Notes: generated by a model not told the origin, from the letters alone. A stretch of 64,000 nucleotides of DNA from Hydrogenophaga pseudoflava NBRC 102511 (GCF_001592285.1 NZ_BCWQ01000009.1:62001-126000); one strand, 5' to 3'; positions 15,832 to 25,935 are shown, counted from the stretch's first letter. Made by a program: numbers and translations.

Positions 15832-16752
15832 TCAGCGGAGCGTGGCGGCTTCCACCAGTTTCACCACCGCCCACAGCACGCGGTTGGCGGGGGTGGGCAC
15901 GCCCAGGGCCTCGCCGCGGCGCACGACGTGGCCGTTGAGGTGGTCGATCTCGCTGGGCTTGCCGCGCATCAGGTCCTGCGCGGTGGACGAATACTGGCTG
16001 GGCATGGTCCCGGCGATGCGGCGCACGGCGGCGTCCACGTCGCCGGGCAAGGTCACGCCGTCGGCTGCGGCCACCGCGCGGCACTCGGCCACCACGTCGC
16101 GCATGGTGTCCTTCACCCCGGGCTGCTGCACCAGTTCGCCATAGGCGATGCGCCCCACGGCCGAGAGGGCGTTGTAGGCGCAGTTGAGGATGAGCTTGGC
16201 CCAGAGCGCGCCGCGCACGTTGTCGCTGATCTCGGTGGGCACGCCTGCGGCGGCCAGCGCCTGTGCCACCCGTTCGCTGGCCGGTGACGGTTCGATGACC
16301 AGTTCGCCGCGCCCGTGGTGGCGCAGGTGGCCGGGGCCGGCCATCTCGGTGGCCACATAGACCACGGCGGCGGCCACCTGCACGCCCGTCAGCACGGCGC
16401 GCAGGCGTTCGGCGTTGTCCACGCCGTTCTGCAGGCACAGCACCAGGGCACCGGGCTTCAGGTGCTCGCGCATCTGCGCGCCCGCCGTTTCCGTGTCGGG
16501 CGACTTGACCGCGAACAGCACCAGGTCGGCGCCGGCCACCGCCGATGCCTCGGTGCTGGCGTGCAGCTTCACCGTCTCGTCGAAGGCCAGGGTCTGCATG
16601 CGCAGGCCTTGCGCCTCGAACACCTGCACGTGCTGCGGCCGGCCGATGAGCGTGACGCGGTGGCCGGCGCGCGCGAGCATGCCGCCGTAGAAGCAGCCGA
16701 CGGCACCGGCACCGAGCACGGCGACCTGGAGCGGTGCGGTCGGCGTGCTCAT
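15832..16752 (-). CDS. panE: 2-dehydropantoate 2-reductase
   Basis: A 306-residue ketopantoate reductase, which makes pantoate with NADPH in the pantothenate/CoA pathway. The Rossmann motif GAGAVG is at 14-19; Lys176 in WAKLILNCAYNALSA is the catalytic lysine with Asn180 and Asn184 beside it; the C-terminal SSTAQDLMRGKPSEIDHLNG is the usual substrate-binding signature. The start at 16752 lies 2 bp after the stop of a small upstream gene, so the two are co-transcribed. Paralogues in this family may act on other 2-oxoacids, but the full motif set favours PanE. Confidence 0.9.
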   Translation of the reverse strand: MSTPTAPLQVAVLGAGAVGCFYGGMLARAGHRVTLIGRPQHVQVFEAQGLRMQTLAFDETVKLHASTEASAVAGADLVLFAVKSPDTETAGAQMREHLKPGALVLCLQNGVDNAERLRAVLTGVQVAAAVVYVATEMAGPGHLRHHGRGELVIEPSPASERVAQALAAAGVPTEISDNVRGALWAKLILNCAYNALSAVGRIAYGELVQQPGVKDTMRDVVAECRAVAAADGVTLPGDVDAAVRRIAGTMPSQYSSTAQDLMRGKPSEIDHLNGHVVRRGEALGVPTPANRVLWAVVKLVEAATLR

Positions 16753-16754
16753 GG

Positions 16755-17048
16755 TCAGATCGCGAGCAGTTTGCAGATGGCCGCGATGTGGGCCGGCGTC
16801 GGCTTCTCGGGCGGCATCTCGTCCTCGGCCGCGCTGGCGTCTTCGTGCGCCTGGATGGCCGCGACCAGCGCGTACTGGTTGTCCCAGGTCAGGGTCTTGC
16901 CCTCGGGGCACATGTCGCGCAGGGTGCCGAACCAGTAGTAGCCGTCCTTGCCGCCAAAGAGCTGGTCGATGCCGGCCGCGTCGCCGGACTTGAGGCCGGC
17001 GCCGCTGAGGATGAGCTTGAGCTTGTGGTGGGAGACGGCGTAGTGCAT
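16755..17048 (-). CDS. conserved-looking hypothetical protein upstream of panE
   Basis: A 97-residue soluble protein I do not recognise. It starts MHYAVSHHKLKLILSGAG and contains DQLFGGKDGYYWFGTLRDM and an acidic middle (HEDASAAEDEMPPEK). There is no signal peptide or transmembrane segment; it has a single Cys in DMCPEG and one in AICKLL. The start at 17048 was chosen because the protein before it in frame is low-complexity and would run into the divergent promoter of the URC1 gene. It is separated from panE by 2 bp, suggesting one transcript. Function unknown. Confidence 0.7.
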   Translation of the reverse strand: MHYAVSHHKLKLILSGAGLKSGDAAGIDQLFGGKDGYYWFGTLRDMCPEGKTLTWDNQYALVAAIQAHEDASAAEDEMPPEKPTPAHIAAICKLLAI

Positions 17049-17206
17049 GAAAGTGGCCAGAAAGAGGGGGAGGGCCGGGATTGTACGGAGGGCCGCCGGG
17101 TGGACGGCTGGCATCGGCCTTGCTACAACGGAAACGGGTGTCGGCAGCGGCCACCCGCCGCTGCCGCCGGTTCGCCCGCCACGGGCTTTCACCACAGGAC
17201 CTGTCC

Positions 17207-18495
<1,289 letters not shown>

Positions 18496-18499
<4 letters not shown>

Positions 18500-19707
18500 G
18501 CGCCGCCCGCCTGCTGCGGTCGACGACGGCCGTCCGCACCCGCGCGCGCCAGCTGCTGGCCCGCGCGCGTGAAGGCGCCTCCGAGTACTTTGTGGTGAGC
18601 GGCACTGCGCTGGCCGGCGCTGCGCGCACCGTGGCCCAACTCACGCGCGAGCGCTACCCCGACGGCCGCATCCCGTACCACAGCCGCTGGCGCCATTTCG
18701 AGGCCGGTGGCGTGGACCGGCGTGCCCTGCTGGACGCCGCGCTGGGCGACGTGGACGCGGCCACGCGGGCGCGTGCGCAGATCGATCTGGTGGTGGTGAG
18801 CGTGCTGCTGGACGCGGGCGCGGGCGCCGACTGGTCGTACCGGGAAGCCGCCAGCGGCCAGCGCTTCGCGCGCTCCGAAGGCCTGGGCGTGGCGAGCTTC
18901 CATGCCTTCCTGGCCGGCCTGTTCTCCAGCGACCCGCAGCGGCCGCTGCGGGTGGACGCGGCCGGTCTGAGCGCCGTGACGGCCGACCGGCTGGCCACCG
19001 CCTTCCAGGTGGGCGGTGGCAACCCGCTGGTGGGACTGGAGGGGCGCGCCGCGCTGTTGCGCCGGCTGGGCGAGGCGCTGGCCGCGCAGCCGGCGGTGTT
19101 CGGTGCCCAGGGCCGGCCCGGTGGCCTGTTCGATGCACTGACCGCGCAGGGCGGTGGCGCGGTGGCGGCGCACGACATCCTGGTGCTGCTGCTGGACACG
19201 CTGTCCGGCATCTGGCCAGCGCAGAACACCATCGATGGCGAACCGCTGGGCGACTGCTGGCGCCACCCGGCCGTGGTGGGCGAAGGGCTGACCGCGGGCT
19301 GGATGCCCTTCCACAAACTGTCTCAGTGGCTGACCTACTCGCTGCTCGAACCCTTTGAATGGGCGGGCGTTCGCGTGACCGGTCTGGATGCCCTGACGGG
19401 GCTGCCCGAATACCGCAACGGCGGCCTGCTGATCGACGCTGGCGTGCTGCGCCCGCTGCCGCCCGACTGGGCCACGCGCGACTGGCAGGCGGGCGATACC
19501 TTCATCGTCGAATGGCGCGCGCTCACCGTGGCGCTGCTGGACGAACTGGCGCCGCTGGTGCGCGCCGAGCTGGATCTGAGCGAGCAGCAGATGCCCCTGG
19601 CCTGCGTGCTCGAAGGCGGCACCTGGGCCGCCGGCCGCCTGCTCGCGCAGCGCCAGCGCGGTGGGCTGCCGCCGCTGAACATCGTCAGCGACGGCACGGT
19701 TTTCTGA
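18496..19707 (+). CDS. URC4: URC4/Urg3 family protein (DUF1688), uracil catabolism
   Basis: A 403-residue soluble protein of the DUF1688/URC4 family. Recognisable stretches are RYPDGRIPYHSRWRHFE (about 55-72), the SYREAASGQRF segment, DALTAQGG, and HKLSQWLTYSLLEPFEWAG with LTGLPEYRNGGLLID. No known catalytic motif can be named. In yeast URC4 is required, with URC1 and a uracil phosphoribosyltransferase, for breakdown of uracil by a route distinct from the reductive and Rut pathways; its reaction is unknown. The ATG at 18496 overlaps the URC1 stop (ATGA), so the two are translationally coupled, and upp follows 36 bp later. Confidence 0.85.
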
Positions 19708-19743
19708 CCCTTTCTTTCCATCACCACAACAAAGGCCTCCACC

Positions 19744-20373
<630 letters not shown>

Positions 20374-20429
20374 GCACGGCGCCGAGGGTCCGGCTGCTAC
20401 CATGACTGCGACCCTTGAGGAGCCTGTAC

Positions 20430-20876
20430 ATGCCCATGTTCATCGACACCTCGCCGCCCGGCCAGTGCATTTTTTGCCGGCTGGTCAGTGGCGACATTCC
20501 TTCGGCCAAGGTGTACGAAGACGCGCTGACCATCGCCTTCATGGACCTGGGCCAGGTCAATCCCGGCCATGTGCTGGTGGCGACCCGTCGCCACGCCGCG
20601 ACGCTGCTGGACATCACCGCCGAAGAAGCGGCCGCCGTGATGCAGACGGCGCAGCGCGTGGCGCGGGCCGTTCAGGCGGTGTTCGATCCGCCGGGCCTCA
20701 CCCTGCTGCAGGCCAATGGCCGCGAAGGCGACCAGACCGTGTTCCATTTCCACCTGCACGTGGTGCCGCGCCATGGCGGCGATGGCATCGCCCTGAGCTG
20801 GCCGCGCAAGGAGCCGGGCGCCGAGGTGCTGCGCGGGTATGCCGAGCGGCTTCGGGCCGTGCTCGTGACGCCATGA
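20430..20876 (+). CDS. HIT family nucleotide hydrolase/transferase
   Basis: A 148-residue histidine-triad protein of the Hint type. The active-site triad HFHLHVVPRH (about 111-120) is complete, and an N-terminal CIFC begins the fold (about 13-16). HIT proteins hydrolyse nucleoside phosphoramidates or dinucleotides. The ATG at 20430 follows GAGGAG; an in-frame TTG at 20415 overlaps that ribosome-binding site and is rejected. It lies between upp and a CodA-like gene, so it may be carried in the pyrimidine operon; a specific role there is not shown. Confidence 0.88.
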   Translation: MPMFIDTSPPGQCIFCRLVSGDIPSAKVYEDALTIAFMDLGQVNPGHVLVATRRHAATLLDITAEEAAAVMQTAQRVARAVQAVFDPPGLTLLQANGREGDQTVFHFHLHVVPRHGGDGIALSWPRKEPGAEVLRGYAERLRAVLVTP

Positions 20877-20910
20877 ACGCCAGGCCGCCAACGGCCGGAC
20901 GGACATTGCC

Positions 20911-22200
20911 ATGCTCGACCTGCTGATCACCCACGCCACCCTGCCCGACGGACGCACCGACATGTCGGTCGCGGTGCAGGACGGCCGCATCGCGGCGGTG
21001 ACCGAAGGCCTGCAGGCGCCCGCGCACGAGACCGTGGACGCCGCCGGCCAGCTGCTGAGCCCGCCGTTCTGCGACCCGCATTTCCACATGGACGCGACGC
21101 TGAGCCATGGCCTGCCGCGCGTGAACCAGAGCGGCACCCTGCTCGAAGGCATCGCGCTCTGGGGCGAGCTCAAGCCGCTGCTGACCGAAGAGGCGCTGGT
21201 CGAGCGCGCGCTGGCTTACTGCGACTGGGCGGTGGCCAAAGGCCTGCTGGCCATCCGCAGCCATGTGGACACCAGCGACCCCAGCCTGTTGCCGGTGCGG
21301 GCGATGCTCGAAGTGAAGACGCGCGTCGCGCCCTACCTGGACCTGCAGCTGGTCGCCTTCCCGCAGGACGGTGTGCTGCGCACCAAGGGCGGGCTGGACA
21401 ACCTGACGCGCGCCCTGAATCTGGGCGTGGACGTGGTCGGCGGCATCCCGCACTTCGAGCGCACTTCTGAACAGGGGGCGCAAAGCGTGAAGCTGCTGTG
21501 CGAACTCGCTGCGGAGCGCTGCCTGCCGGTGGACATGCACTGCGACGAGAGCGACGACCCGCTCTCGCGCCACATCGAGACGCTGGCGTGCGAGACGCAG
21601 CGCCTGGGCCTGCAGGGCCGGGTCAATGGCTCGCACCTCACCTCCATGCACAGCATGGACAACTATTACGTGAGCAAGCTGATCCCGCTGATCGCCGAGG
21701 TCGGTGTGAGCGCGGTGGCCAACCCGCTCATCAACATCACCCTGCAGGGGCGCCACGACACGTACCCGAAGCGCCGCGGCATGACCCGCGTGCCCGAGCT
21801 GATCGCCGCCGGGGTGACGGTGGCCTTCGGCCACGACTGCGTGATGGACCCCTGGTATTCGCTGGGCAGCGGCGACATGCTGGAGGTGGCGCACATGGGC
21901 CTGCACGTGGCGCAGATGACCAGCCAGGCCGCCATGCGCCAGTGCTTCGACGCGGTGACGGTGAACGCGGCGCAGGTGATGGGGCTGGCGGGTTATGGCA
22001 TCGAGAAGGGCCGGGACGCGAGCTTCGTGCTGCTGCAGGCGCGCGACCCGGTGGAGGCGATCCGCCTGCGCGCGACGCGTCTGAAGGTGTGGCGCAAAGG
22101 CCAGCTGCTGGCGCAGACCGCGCCCACCGAAGCGCAGCTATCGCTGCCCGGCCGGCCGGGCAGCACCGCGTTCATGCCGCCGCGAGCAGCCGGCGGTTGA
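20911..22200 (+). CDS. codA: cytosine deaminase family amidohydrolase (CodA-like)
   Basis: A 429-residue amidohydrolase aligning by eye along its length with E. coli CodA. Metal and catalytic residues are present: His57 and His59 (DPHFHMD), His210 and Glu213 (HCDE), His242, His308 and Asp309. NQSGTLLEGI, FPQDG, NPLINITLQGRHDTYPKRRG are CodA hallmarks. The residue after the metal Asp, Asp314 in E. coli, is Cys310 here (GHDCVMDPW). Cytosine to uracil would feed upp and the URC pathway upstream, so its position makes biochemical sense. Isoguanine, isocytosine or a related base is an alternative substrate. Its end overlaps a convergent gene by 29 bp. Confidence 0.85.
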   Translation: MLDLLITHATLPDGRTDMSVAVQDGRIAAVTEGLQAPAHETVDAAGQLLSPPFCDPHFHMDATLSHGLPRVNQSGTLLEGIALWGELKPLLTEEALVERALAYCDWAVAKGLLAIRSHVDTSDPSLLPVRAMLEVKTRVAPYLDLQLVAFPQDGVLRTKGGLDNLTRALNLGVDVVGGIPHFERTSEQGAQSVKLLCELAAERCLPVDMHCDESDDPLSRHIETLACETQRLGLQGRVNGSHLTSMHSMDNYYVSKLIPLIAEVGVSAVANPLINITLQGRHDTYPKRRGMTRVPELIAAGVTVAFGHDCVMDPWYSLGSGDMLEVAHMGLHVAQMTSQAAMRQCFDAVTVNAAQVMGLAGYGIEKGRDASFVLLQARDPVEAIRLRATRLKVWRKGQLLAQTAPTEAQLSLPGRPGSTAFMPPRAAGG

Positions 22201-22438
22201 GTTCGGCGTCGTCCACGCCGGCCACCTCGACCCGCTTGGTGCGGCCCGACGCGCCGAGCTCGATGCTGATGGCCGACTTGGGCACGCCGAACACCTCGGC
22301 GAGAAAGCCGATCAGCGCCTTGTTGGCCGCGCCATCGACCGGCGGCGCCTTGAGCTGGATCTTGGGTTTGCCGTCGTGCAGGCCGACGCACTGCGTCTGC
22401 TTCGCACCAGGCTGGCAGTAGACGACGATCTTGCCCAC
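22172..22438 (-). CDS. DUF167/YggU family protein
   Basis: An 88-residue protein of the YggU/DUF167 family, small alpha/beta proteins of unknown function. The signature LKAPPVDGAANKALIGFLAEVFGVPKS is intact. It lacks a signal peptide. It overlaps the end of the codA-like gene tail to tail by 29 bp and lies 10 bp downstream of the zinc-ribbon gene on the same strand, so those two small genes probably share a transcript. Confidence 0.88.
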   Translation of the reverse strand: MGKIVVYCQPGAKQTQCVGLHDGKPKIQLKAPPVDGAANKALIGFLAEVFGVPKSAISIELGASGRTKRVEVAGVDDAELNRRLLAAA

Positions 22439-22448
22439 GAACAGCGAC

Positions 22449-22787
22449 TCAGCTCTTCTTGACGAACTCGGACTTGAGCTGCATCGCGCCGAAGCCCTCG
22501 ATCTTGCAGTCGATGTCGTGGTCGCCCTCGACCAGGCGGATGTTCTTGACCTTGGTGCCGACCTTGATGACGGCCGACGAACCCTTGAGCTTGAGGTCCT
22601 TGACCAGGGTCACGCTGTCGCCGTCGGCCAGCAGATTGCCGAACGCGTCCTTCCAGACCCTGGCTTCTTCTGCGGGTTCGTCACCGCCGGCCTTGTTCCA
22701 CTCATGGGCACATTCGGGGCAGATGTAGAGCGCACCATCCTCGTAGGTGAACTCGGACTGGCATTTCGGGCAGCGGGGCAGGGTCAT
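22449..22787 (-). CDS. yjdM: zinc-ribbon protein YjdM/PhnA
   Basis: A 112-residue PhnA/YjdM family protein. A four-Cys zinc ribbon is formed by Cys6, Cys9, Cys23 and Cys26 (CPKC...CPEC), followed by the conserved beta domain [26 protein letters not shown] and [15 protein letters not shown]. Despite the phnA name it is not a phosphonoacetate hydrolase and no phosphonate gene is nearby. The cellular role is unknown. It is the first gene of a likely pair with the DUF167 gene. Confidence 0.9.
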   Translation of the reverse strand: MTLPRCPKCQSEFTYEDGALYICPECAHEWNKAGGDEPAEEARVWKDAFGNLLADGDSVTLVKDLKLKGSSAVIKVGTKVKNIRLVEGDHDIDCKIEGFGAMQLKSEFVKKS

Positions 22788-22856
22788 GGTGTGGAGGGCG
22801 TGGGGGCGGAACAGCGCCTGGGCGCAAAGGCCGACACTGTACCCCTACGGGTTGTA

Positions 22857-22874
22857 GCCCCCACGCTCCGCCGC
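22857..22874. repeat. fragment of GC-rich intergenic repeat
   Basis: GCCCCCACGCTCCGCCGC (18 bp) is identical to the first 18 bp of the longer element starting at 27781. It lies in the gap between the yjdM and AraC genes and appears to be a truncated copy of that repeat. Confidence 0.6.
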
Positions 22875-22881
22875 CGAGTGT

Positions 22882-23871
22882 TCAGGAGGCCTCCTGGATG
22901 CGCCACTCGGTCTGCCGGTCGGCCGTGTCCCGCTCCCGGAACTGGCGCGGCGACTGGCCAGTGGTGCGCTTGAACACCTTGGAAAAGCCGAACGCGTCCT
23001 GGTAGCCCACGGCCTGCGCCACCTGCTCCAGCGTCTGCCGTGTCTCGGCCAGCAGCTGCATGGCCTTCTGCATGCGCAGCGTGCGCAGGTGGTTCAGCGG
23101 CGTGTCGCCCATGGCGCTGCGAAAGCGCTCGGCCAGCGCCGAGCGCGACAGGCCCACCTGCTGGCCCAGCTCGTCCAGCGTCCAGCCGTGGCCCAGGTTG
23201 CCGTGCATCAGGGTGAGCACCTGGCGGATCGGCCGGTCGGCGATGGCGTGGTGCCAGCCCGGCACGCCGGGGTTCTCGCGGGCGGCGATCTCGCGCAGCG
23301 CGAAGGCGAACAGCGCGTCCAGCAGTCCGTGGGTGGCCGAGGTCGCGCCCAGCGCCTGGTCGCCCAGCTCGCGGTCCAGCAGGCCCAGCGTCAGCGGCAC
23401 CGCCGACAGCTGGGGCAGGCTGTGGCCGCGCACCACAAACCAGGGCGGCAGGCTGCGCAGGAAGGGGTGCAGCGGGTCGTGCCAGAGCTGGTAGGCGGCG
23501 CTGATGACCTGGGTGGGCGCGGCCGGGTCGCGGGCGGGCGGGCTGTCGTGCAAGCGGTCATGGTCGCTCTCGGCCAGGTCGCTGCCCACGAAGCGCGCGA
23601 TCGGCACCGTGGTGCTGCGGGCGGGCGGCTCGCGGTCCAGCGAGAGCAGGTGCACGCAGCCGCGCGCCATCAGCACCAGGTCACCGGCCTGCAGCTCCAG
23701 CGGCCCGTCGAGATTGGGTGCGTGCACGAAGGCGCGGCCGCGCGTGACCGCGTGCAGGCCGAAGCTGCGTTCGCAGGGAAAACGCAGCGCCGCCTCGGGC
23801 GTGAGCCCGTGCAGGTCGAGCAGGCGCCGCCGCAACCCGGCGACATGGAGGATGTCTGAGAGTATGTCCAT
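22882..23871 (-). CDS. AraC family regulator with cupin-type N-terminus
   Basis: A 329-residue regulator. The N-terminal half (about 1-180) matches the cupin domain found in regulators such as those annotated AraC_binding_3/Cupin_6 (RGRAFVHAPN...LELQAGDLVLMARGCVHLL). The C-terminal double HTH is at about 220-318 (WTLDELGQQVGLSRSALAERFR and LEQVAQAVGYQDAFGFSKVFKR). It is divergent from the NmrA-like oxidoreductase gene, 111 bp away, and probably controls it. Regulators of this type often respond to oxidants or aromatic compounds; the ligand here is unknown. Confidence 0.92.
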   Translation of the reverse strand: MDILSDILHVAGLRRRLLDLHGLTPEAALRFPCERSFGLHAVTRGRAFVHAPNLDGPLELQAGDLVLMARGCVHLLSLDREPPARSTTVPIARFVGSDLAESDHDRLHDSPPARDPAAPTQVISAAYQLWHDPLHPFLRSLPPWFVVRGHSLPQLSAVPLTLGLLDRELGDQALGATSATHGLLDALFAFALREIAARENPGVPGWHHAIADRPIRQVLTLMHGNLGHGWTLDELGQQVGLSRSALAERFRSAMGDTPLNHLRTLRMQKAMQLLAETRQTLEQVAQAVGYQDAFGFSKVFKRTTGQSPRQFRERDTADRQTEWRIQEAS

Positions 23872-23906
23872 GGAGCCTTATTTTATGGACGATCAGACAT
23901 GAATGT

Positions 23907-23925
23907 TGGAATTTCATGCATTCCA
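23907..23925. promoter_or_regulatory. inverted repeat in AraC/NmrA divergent promoter
   Basis: TGGAAT (23907-23912) and ATTCCA (23920-23925) form a perfect 6-bp inverted repeat with a 7-bp spacer, between the AraC gene and the NmrA-like gene. It may be a binding site for the regulator, although AraC proteins more often use direct repeats. Confidence 0.35.
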
Positions 23926-23982
23926 GTTCAGGTTCATCGGAAACACACTGGAGGCCTTCGCAACACACACAGGAGATTTTTG

Positions 23983-24816
23983 ATGACCACCACCCTCGTG
24001 ACCGGCGCCAGCGGCCAGATCGGTACCACCCTCGTTGACCTGCTGTCGGCCCAGGGCCAGACCGTGCGCCGCGCCACCAGCCGCGTGCCCTCCCAACCCG
24101 GCGAGGTGCAGGTCAACCTCGCCACCGGCGAAGGCCTGGCGGCCGCGCTGGCCGGCGTCGACCAGCTGTTCCTGATGGCGCCGCCCGGCTACGCCAACCA
24201 GCACGAGCTGCTGATCCCCGCCATCGACGCGGCCAAGGCCGCCGGCGTGCGCAAGGTGCTGCTGCTGTCTGCGATGGGTGCGAATGCCGACGACAGCATT
24301 CCGCTGCGCCGTGCCGAGCTGCACCTGGAGCGTTCGGGCCTGGCCTGGAACGTGATCCGCCCCAACTGGTTCATGCAGAACTTCCACACCTTCTGGCTGC
24401 ACGGCATCCAGACCCAGGGCCAGATTTTCCTGCCGGTGGGCGCCGCCAAGGGCAGCTTCATCGACACGCGCGACATCGCCGCCGTGGCCGCGAAGCTGCT
24501 GTCGTCGGACGAGTTCGTCAACGCCGCGCACGACCTCACCGGCAGCGAAGCGCTGGACCACAACCAGGTGGCGGCCATCCTGTCCAAAGCGGCGGGCCGG
24601 ACCATCGGCTACACCGACATCCCGGAAGACGCGATGCGCCAGGGCCTGCTGGGCGCGGGCCTGCCGGCCGACTACGCCGAGTTCCTGCTGGTGATCCTGG
24701 GCGCCTTCAAGGCCGGATTTGCCGAGCGCACCACCGACGGCGTGCAGCGCATCACCGGGCGCGCGCCGATCCGCTTCGAGCAGTACGCGCAGGACTTCAA
24801 GGCGCACTGGGCCTGA
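23983..24816 (+). CDS. NmrA-like NAD(P)-binding oxidoreductase
   Basis: A 277-residue atypical SDR of the NmrA/QOR2 group. The dinucleotide motif TGASGQIG is at residues 7-14. VIRPNWFMQNF and FIDTRDIAAVAAKLL are typical of the family; the Tyr-x3-Lys catalytic pair of classical SDRs is not evident, so it may be a redox-sensing protein or a quinone reductase like E. coli QorB. The ATG at 23983 follows AGGAGA. It is divergent from the AraC regulator. Confidence 0.88.
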   Translation: MTTTLVTGASGQIGTTLVDLLSAQGQTVRRATSRVPSQPGEVQVNLATGEGLAAALAGVDQLFLMAPPGYANQHELLIPAIDAAKAAGVRKVLLLSAMGANADDSIPLRRAELHLERSGLAWNVIRPNWFMQNFHTFWLHGIQTQGQIFLPVGAAKGSFIDTRDIAAVAAKLLSSDEFVNAAHDLTGSEALDHNQVAAILSKAAGRTIGYTDIPEDAMRQGLLGAGLPADYAEFLLVILGAFKAGFAERTTDGVQRITGRAPIRFEQYAQDFKAHWA

Positions 24817-24832
24817 AGGACCTGCGTCTGAA

Positions 24833-24898
24833 GGCCGGGGGTCGGAAATCCGTCTGCCGTCCGCTGGCGGCGGTCGGATTTCCGTTCGCGCCCCGGCC
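24833..24898. repeat. long interrupted inverted repeat upstream of the sigma54 operon
   Basis: GGCCGGGG (24833-24840) pairs with CCCCGGCC (24891-24898), and inside it CGGAAATCCG (24843-24852) pairs with CGGATTTCCG (24875-24884). It could fold as a hairpin at the end of the NmrA-like transcript, but no T-run follows, so I do not call it a terminator. The inner elements are treated separately as enhancer-type sites. Confidence 0.55.
24843..24884. promoter_or_regulatory. paired enhancer-type dyads CGGA-NN-TCCG
   Basis: CGGAAATCCG (24843-24852) and CGGATTTCCG (24875-24884) are two copies of the same 10-bp dyad, each preceded by GGT, with centres 32 bp (about three helical turns) apart. They lie roughly 110-140 bp upstream of the start expected from the sigma54 promoter at 24963. 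This is the usual arrangement for an activator such as the one encoded at the end of this operon. Another inverted repeat, AGACCGGTTT (24903-24912) with AAACCCGGTCT (24922-24932), lies between. Confidence 0.5.
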
Positions 24899-24962
24899 CT
24901 GAAGACCGGTTTCAGGGCCACAAACCCGGTCTGGAGGGGCGGAACCGAGGGTTTACACCGAC

Positions 24963-24977
24963 TGGCACGTCCCTTGC
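24963..24977 (+). promoter_or_regulatory. sigma54 promoter (-24/-12)
   Basis: TGGCAC, five bases GTCCC, TTGC: both the GG and the GC doublets are present with the required 10-bp spacing between them, matching the RpoN consensus. Transcription would start near 24989, twelve bases before the first ATG of the amino-acid uptake operon. The operon's last gene encodes a GAFTGA-type sigma54 activator, which supports the assignment. The short 5' leader leaves room only for a weak ribosome-binding site. Confidence 0.72.
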
Positions 24978-25000
24978 GCCATGGGCGGCACACTGCGCCC

Positions 25001-25897
25001 ATGAAACCCCTTCGCCACCTCCCCCTTCTGCTGCTCCTGCCACTGGCCCTGACCGCGCGGGCCGAGCCCTCAGGCCTGCCGACGCTGGAGAAGATTTCGC
25101 GCACGGCCACCATCAGCCTGGGCCACCGCGAGTCCTCGGTGCCCTTCTCCTACTACGACAGCAAACGCCAGGTGGTGGGCTACTCGCACGACCTGATGCT
25201 GGCGGCGGTCGAGCGCATCCGCCGCGAGCTCAAGCTGCCCGCGCTGGCGGTCAAGCTGGTGCCGGTCACGTCGCAGAACCGGATTCCGCTGGTGCAGAAC
25301 GGCTCGGTCGATCTGGAGTGCGGCTCCACCACCCACAACCGCGAGCGCGCGCGCCAGGTGGCGTTCTCGGTGTCCATCTTCGTGACCAGCTCGCGCCTGC
25401 TCACGCGCCACGGCTCGGGCATCGAGGAGCTGGCCGACCTCAAGGGCCGCCGCGTCGCGGTGACCGCCGGCACCACCAGCGAGCGCTCCCTGCTGCTGCA
25501 CGCCGAGGCCACCGGCACCCGTTTCGACATCCTCAAGGTCAAGGACCACGGCGACGGTTTCAACAGCGTGCAGGAGGGCCGCGCCGCGGCCTTCCTGATG
25601 GACGAGGCCATGCTCTACGGCCTGCGCGCCAAGGCCGATCGGCCTGGCGACTGGCGCGTGGTCGGCCAGCCGATGGCGGCCGAGGTCTACGCCTGCATGC
25701 TGCGCAAGGACGACCCGCGCTTCAAGGCGCTGGTGGACCGCAGCCTGACCGAGCTGATGCAGTCGGGTGAGGCGTTGAAGATCTACCGCCGCTGGTTCCA
25801 GTCGCCGATCCCGCCCAAGGGGCTCAACCTCAACTGGCCCGCGCCCGAGGCGCTGCTGGAGCTGTACCGGTCGCCCAACGACCGGCCGCTGGGCTGA
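25001..25897 (+). CDS. amino-acid ABC transporter substrate-binding protein 1
   Basis: A 298-residue periplasmic binding protein (SBP_bac_3 type). Sec signal peptide at 1-22 (cleavage after LTARA), then a two-lobe fold with GHRESSVPFSYYD, VPVTSQNRIPLVQNGSVDLECGSTTHNRER and VAVTAGTTSERSL, all hallmarks of glutamate/aspartate receptors such as GltI. No lipobox. It is the first of three paralogues in tandem and stands 12 bp after the expected start of the sigma54 transcript. The motif SVDLECGSTT fits an acidic amino-acid ligand, but three receptors sharing one permease may differ in specificity. Confidence 0.9.
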   Translation: MKPLRHLPLLLLLPLALTARAEPSGLPTLEKISRTATISLGHRESSVPFSYYDSKRQVVGYSHDLMLAAVERIRRELKLPALAVKLVPVTSQNRIPLVQNGSVDLECGSTTHNRERARQVAFSVSIFVTSSRLLTRHGSGIEELADLKGRRVAVTAGTTSERSLLLHAEATGTRFDILKVKDHGDGFNSVQEGRAAAFLMDEAMLYGLRAKADRPGDWRVVGQPMAAEVYACMLRKDDPRFKALVDRSLTELMQSGEALKIYRRWFQSPIPPKGLNLNWPAPEALLELYRSPNDRPLG

Positions 25898-25935
25898 GCC
25901 GCCCATTCCTCCACCCGTCCACCAACAACACCGCC

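Noticed and set aside
24833-24898. Hairpin after the NmrA-like gene as a Rho-independent terminator
   Set aside because: No T-run follows the right arm, and the inner arms fit paired activator sites for the sigma54 promoter better. A Rho-dependent end cannot be excluded.
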